From positions 1 through 7,525 of the forward strand of contig CAZIWJ010000179.1 in the NCBI GenBank assembly GCA_964542855.1: a stretch of 7,525 nt of DNA, written 5' to 3'. Every line of letters begins with the position of its first letter. Positions within the stretch are counted from its first letter, which is position 1. Under the pieces are notes generated by a model that had not been told where the DNA came from, ran no database searches, and saw only the letters and a program-made list of their open reading frames with translations. This document shows, in pieces, positions 6,612-7,525 of this stretch. Origin of the DNA: CAZIWJ01 sp964542855. Its GTDB lineage: Bacteria > Bacteroidota > Bacteroidia > Cytophagales > Cyclobacteriaceae. The translations under genes were made by a program, and so were the position numbers.

Positions 6612-6692
6612 ATCTAGATGGAGTTTCAGTAATTCACCCTGTCGGAGTTCGAGAAAAACGCATGCTCATTTATGGTATCACCGAATTATTTT

Positions 6693-6929
6693 ATGGACTT
6701 ATCGCTCGATGATCAAATCGGGGTTCTTTACAGCCGGGGTACCTTTGTTGTGTCGATCCGTTATTATCGCTATAAAGTAAACTTATATTTATTAGAAGAT
6801 TTTTACGTTGAAGTTTTCTACAACCACAAGCTCGATAAAATTGAACGTATTTGTTTGCTAGAATCTACTCACAGCCGTATGAAATTTTACGCTGATCAGA
6901 TTTCCCTTCCTGCTAACCTGTTAAGTTAG
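6693..6929 (+). CDS. Small conserved-looking hypothetical protein, 78 aa
   Basis: I cannot assign a function. The frame encodes a compact soluble protein: an N-terminal amphipathic stretch (MDLSLDDQIGVLYSRG), then alternating hydrophobic and aromatic segments (TFVVSIRYYRYKVNLYLL, FYVEVFYN) that look like antiparallel beta strands. A charged linker (HKLDKIERICLLE) and a final helix (RMKFYADQISLPANLL) follow. There is no signal peptide, membrane segment or cysteine motif. The layout resembles short orphan proteins I remember from Cytophagales, so it is probably real. An earlier in-frame ATG at 6672 would add seven residues (MVSPNYF). The later start is preferred because the fold-like sequence begins there. 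Neither start has a Shine-Dalgarno sequence, and no promoter was recognised. Its TAG stop directly abuts the stop of the convergent HNH gene. Confidence 0.6.
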   Translation: MDLSLDDQIGVLYSRGTFVVSIRYYRYKVNLYLLEDFYVEVFYNHKLDKIERICLLESTHSRMKFYADQISLPANLLS

Positions 6930-7472
6930 TTAGGCATTTATATTTCCCCAGTTCTCCCCGGAGCGAATGCGATTTAACTGAGTGTGTGTAATACCGAATC
7001 GCTTGGCAATCATACTCAGTCGGGTTTTGTTACTTTTCAGCAAACGCTTAATTACCCGTACATCGCTTTCAGTAAGTTTGTAACCCGTAGTACGGCTTTT
7101 AATGATAGCCGGATTATTGTTGTTATGTGCTGCCAGTTCCAGTTCAGTCATCCATTTCAGGTTATACCGGTGGTTGTTTGTTTTGTCGAAATCGAGGTGA
7201 GCCACGTATTTCTTTTCAATTTCAGCTTCGTTGAGAAATGCCTGAGCAACCAGTCGGTGAACGTAATGGGTTTGCGATACCTTGCCTCCGAGGCGGACCA
7301 TAACAGATATGTATCCGTTCACGTTAGAGCCTTTCATAATGCGACCGTTGGCTTTATCGACCGCATAGCTTTTTACTCTGCCGTGACTCGAAACTTCATA
7401 TTTCGGGTAAGACAGATCAGTGTCGAAATAGATTTCCCTCCATATTTCACTGCGAAATTGGTCTATGGCCAT
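6930..7472 (-). CDS. NUMOD4 / HNH-type protein with C-terminal helix-turn-helix
   Basis: The 180-aa protein has three parts. Residues 9-35 (EIWREIYF then YPKYEVSSHGRVKS) are a NUMOD4 DNA-binding motif. Residues 70-109 are an HNH_3-type nuclease core: H72-R-L-V-A, then VAHLD with H92 and D94, N99-N100 and N104-L-x-W107. All the core positions expected of the fold are present, so activity is possible. Residues 131-176 (YKLTESDVRVIKRLL, then LSMIAKRFGITHTQLNRIRSGENW) form a likely helix-turn-helix. Such proteins are best known from homing endonucleases and phages, where they nick or cut DNA. Here it stands alone beside housekeeping genes, with no intron, intein or phage gene in view. I recall close relatives in many Cytophagales genomes, which would suggest a resident protein, perhaps regulatory. 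The chosen ATG lies 53 bp from the window end, where no consensus promoter is seen. Confidence 0.85.
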   Translation of the reverse strand: MAIDQFRSEIWREIYFDTDLSYPKYEVSSHGRVKSYAVDKANGRIMKGSNVNGYISVMVRLGGKVSQTHYVHRLVAQAFLNEAEIEKKYVAHLDFDKTNNHRYNLKWMTELELAAHNNNNPAIIKSRTTGYKLTESDVRVIKRLLKSNKTRLSMIAKRFGITHTQLNRIRSGENWGNINA

Positions 7473-7525
7473 AATGATGTAGGTTAAAAAAATTGAAAAA
7501 AGTGCCTTCGTAGGGTAAAGTTGTT

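Noticed and set aside
6555..6639. TTCACCC at the tRNA 3' end repeated at 6633-6639, as a possible integration attachment pair
   Set aside because: Seven bases is too short to distinguish from chance, and no integrase or mobile gene lies between or beside the copies.
6484..6780. Plus-strand frame of 98 codons beginning MVIVAQLVRALVCGTRGRGFESR
   Set aside because: It is translated straight through the tRNA-His gene and its terminator. Peptides like VAQLVRAL...GRGFESR are a familiar spurious product of tRNA sequence.

Overview
The window reads as chromosomal DNA from a Bacteroidota bacterium, most likely of the Cytophagales type. The clearest sign is the promoter in front of the tRNA gene: it fits the Bacteroidota consensus TTG-N19-21-TAnnTTTG exactly. 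Gene starts lack Shine-Dalgarno sequences apart from chance matches, and the dihydroorotase carries the IDDQVHFREPG variant that I associate from memory with that phylum. No plasmid, phage, insertion sequence or CRISPR signature was seen.

Layout. (1) Positions 1-47 look like the last codons of a + strand gene that runs in from the left. (2) Positions 44-3375, minus strand, hold a two-gene operon: ravA (MoxR-type AAA+ ATPase) followed by viaA (von Willebrand A partner), with a 4-bp stop/start overlap. viaA is interrupted by a 100-N assembly gap flanked by an identical 35-bp repeat. This looks like two overlapping contig ends that were never merged, so the true protein is probably 542 aa rather than 587. 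(3) Positions 3509-4552, minus strand, encode thiL (thiamine-monophosphate kinase). A 133-bp spacer with a perfect 7-bp inverted repeat separates it from ravA. (4) Positions 4698-5024, plus strand, encode an IscA/SufA-type Fe-S assembly protein, divergent from thiL and ending at a strong intrinsic terminator. (5) Positions 5095-6435, plus strand, encode a dihydroorotase (pyrC) that starts only 14 nt after that terminator. (6) Positions 6445-6611 form a self-contained tRNA-His(GTG) unit with its own promoter and terminator. (7) Positions 6693-6929 encode a small unassigned protein. It converges, with zero spacing, on a minus-strand NUMOD4 / HNH / helix-turn-helix protein (6930-7472). The last 53 bases are upstream DNA of that gene with no recognisable motif.

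How the genes fit together. Only ravA and viaA form an obvious functional pair: an ATPase motor and a MIDAS-containing partner. In enterobacteria this pair acts on respiratory or Fe-S-dependent complexes and on the lysine decarboxylase LdcI. thiL (thiamine diphosphate synthesis), iscA (Fe-S maturation) and pyrC (pyrimidine synthesis) are housekeeping genes. The most distinctive gene is the stand-alone NUMOD4-HNH protein. The main technical caution is the assembly artefact in viaA. I did not find a clear new system here; the findings are local oddities.
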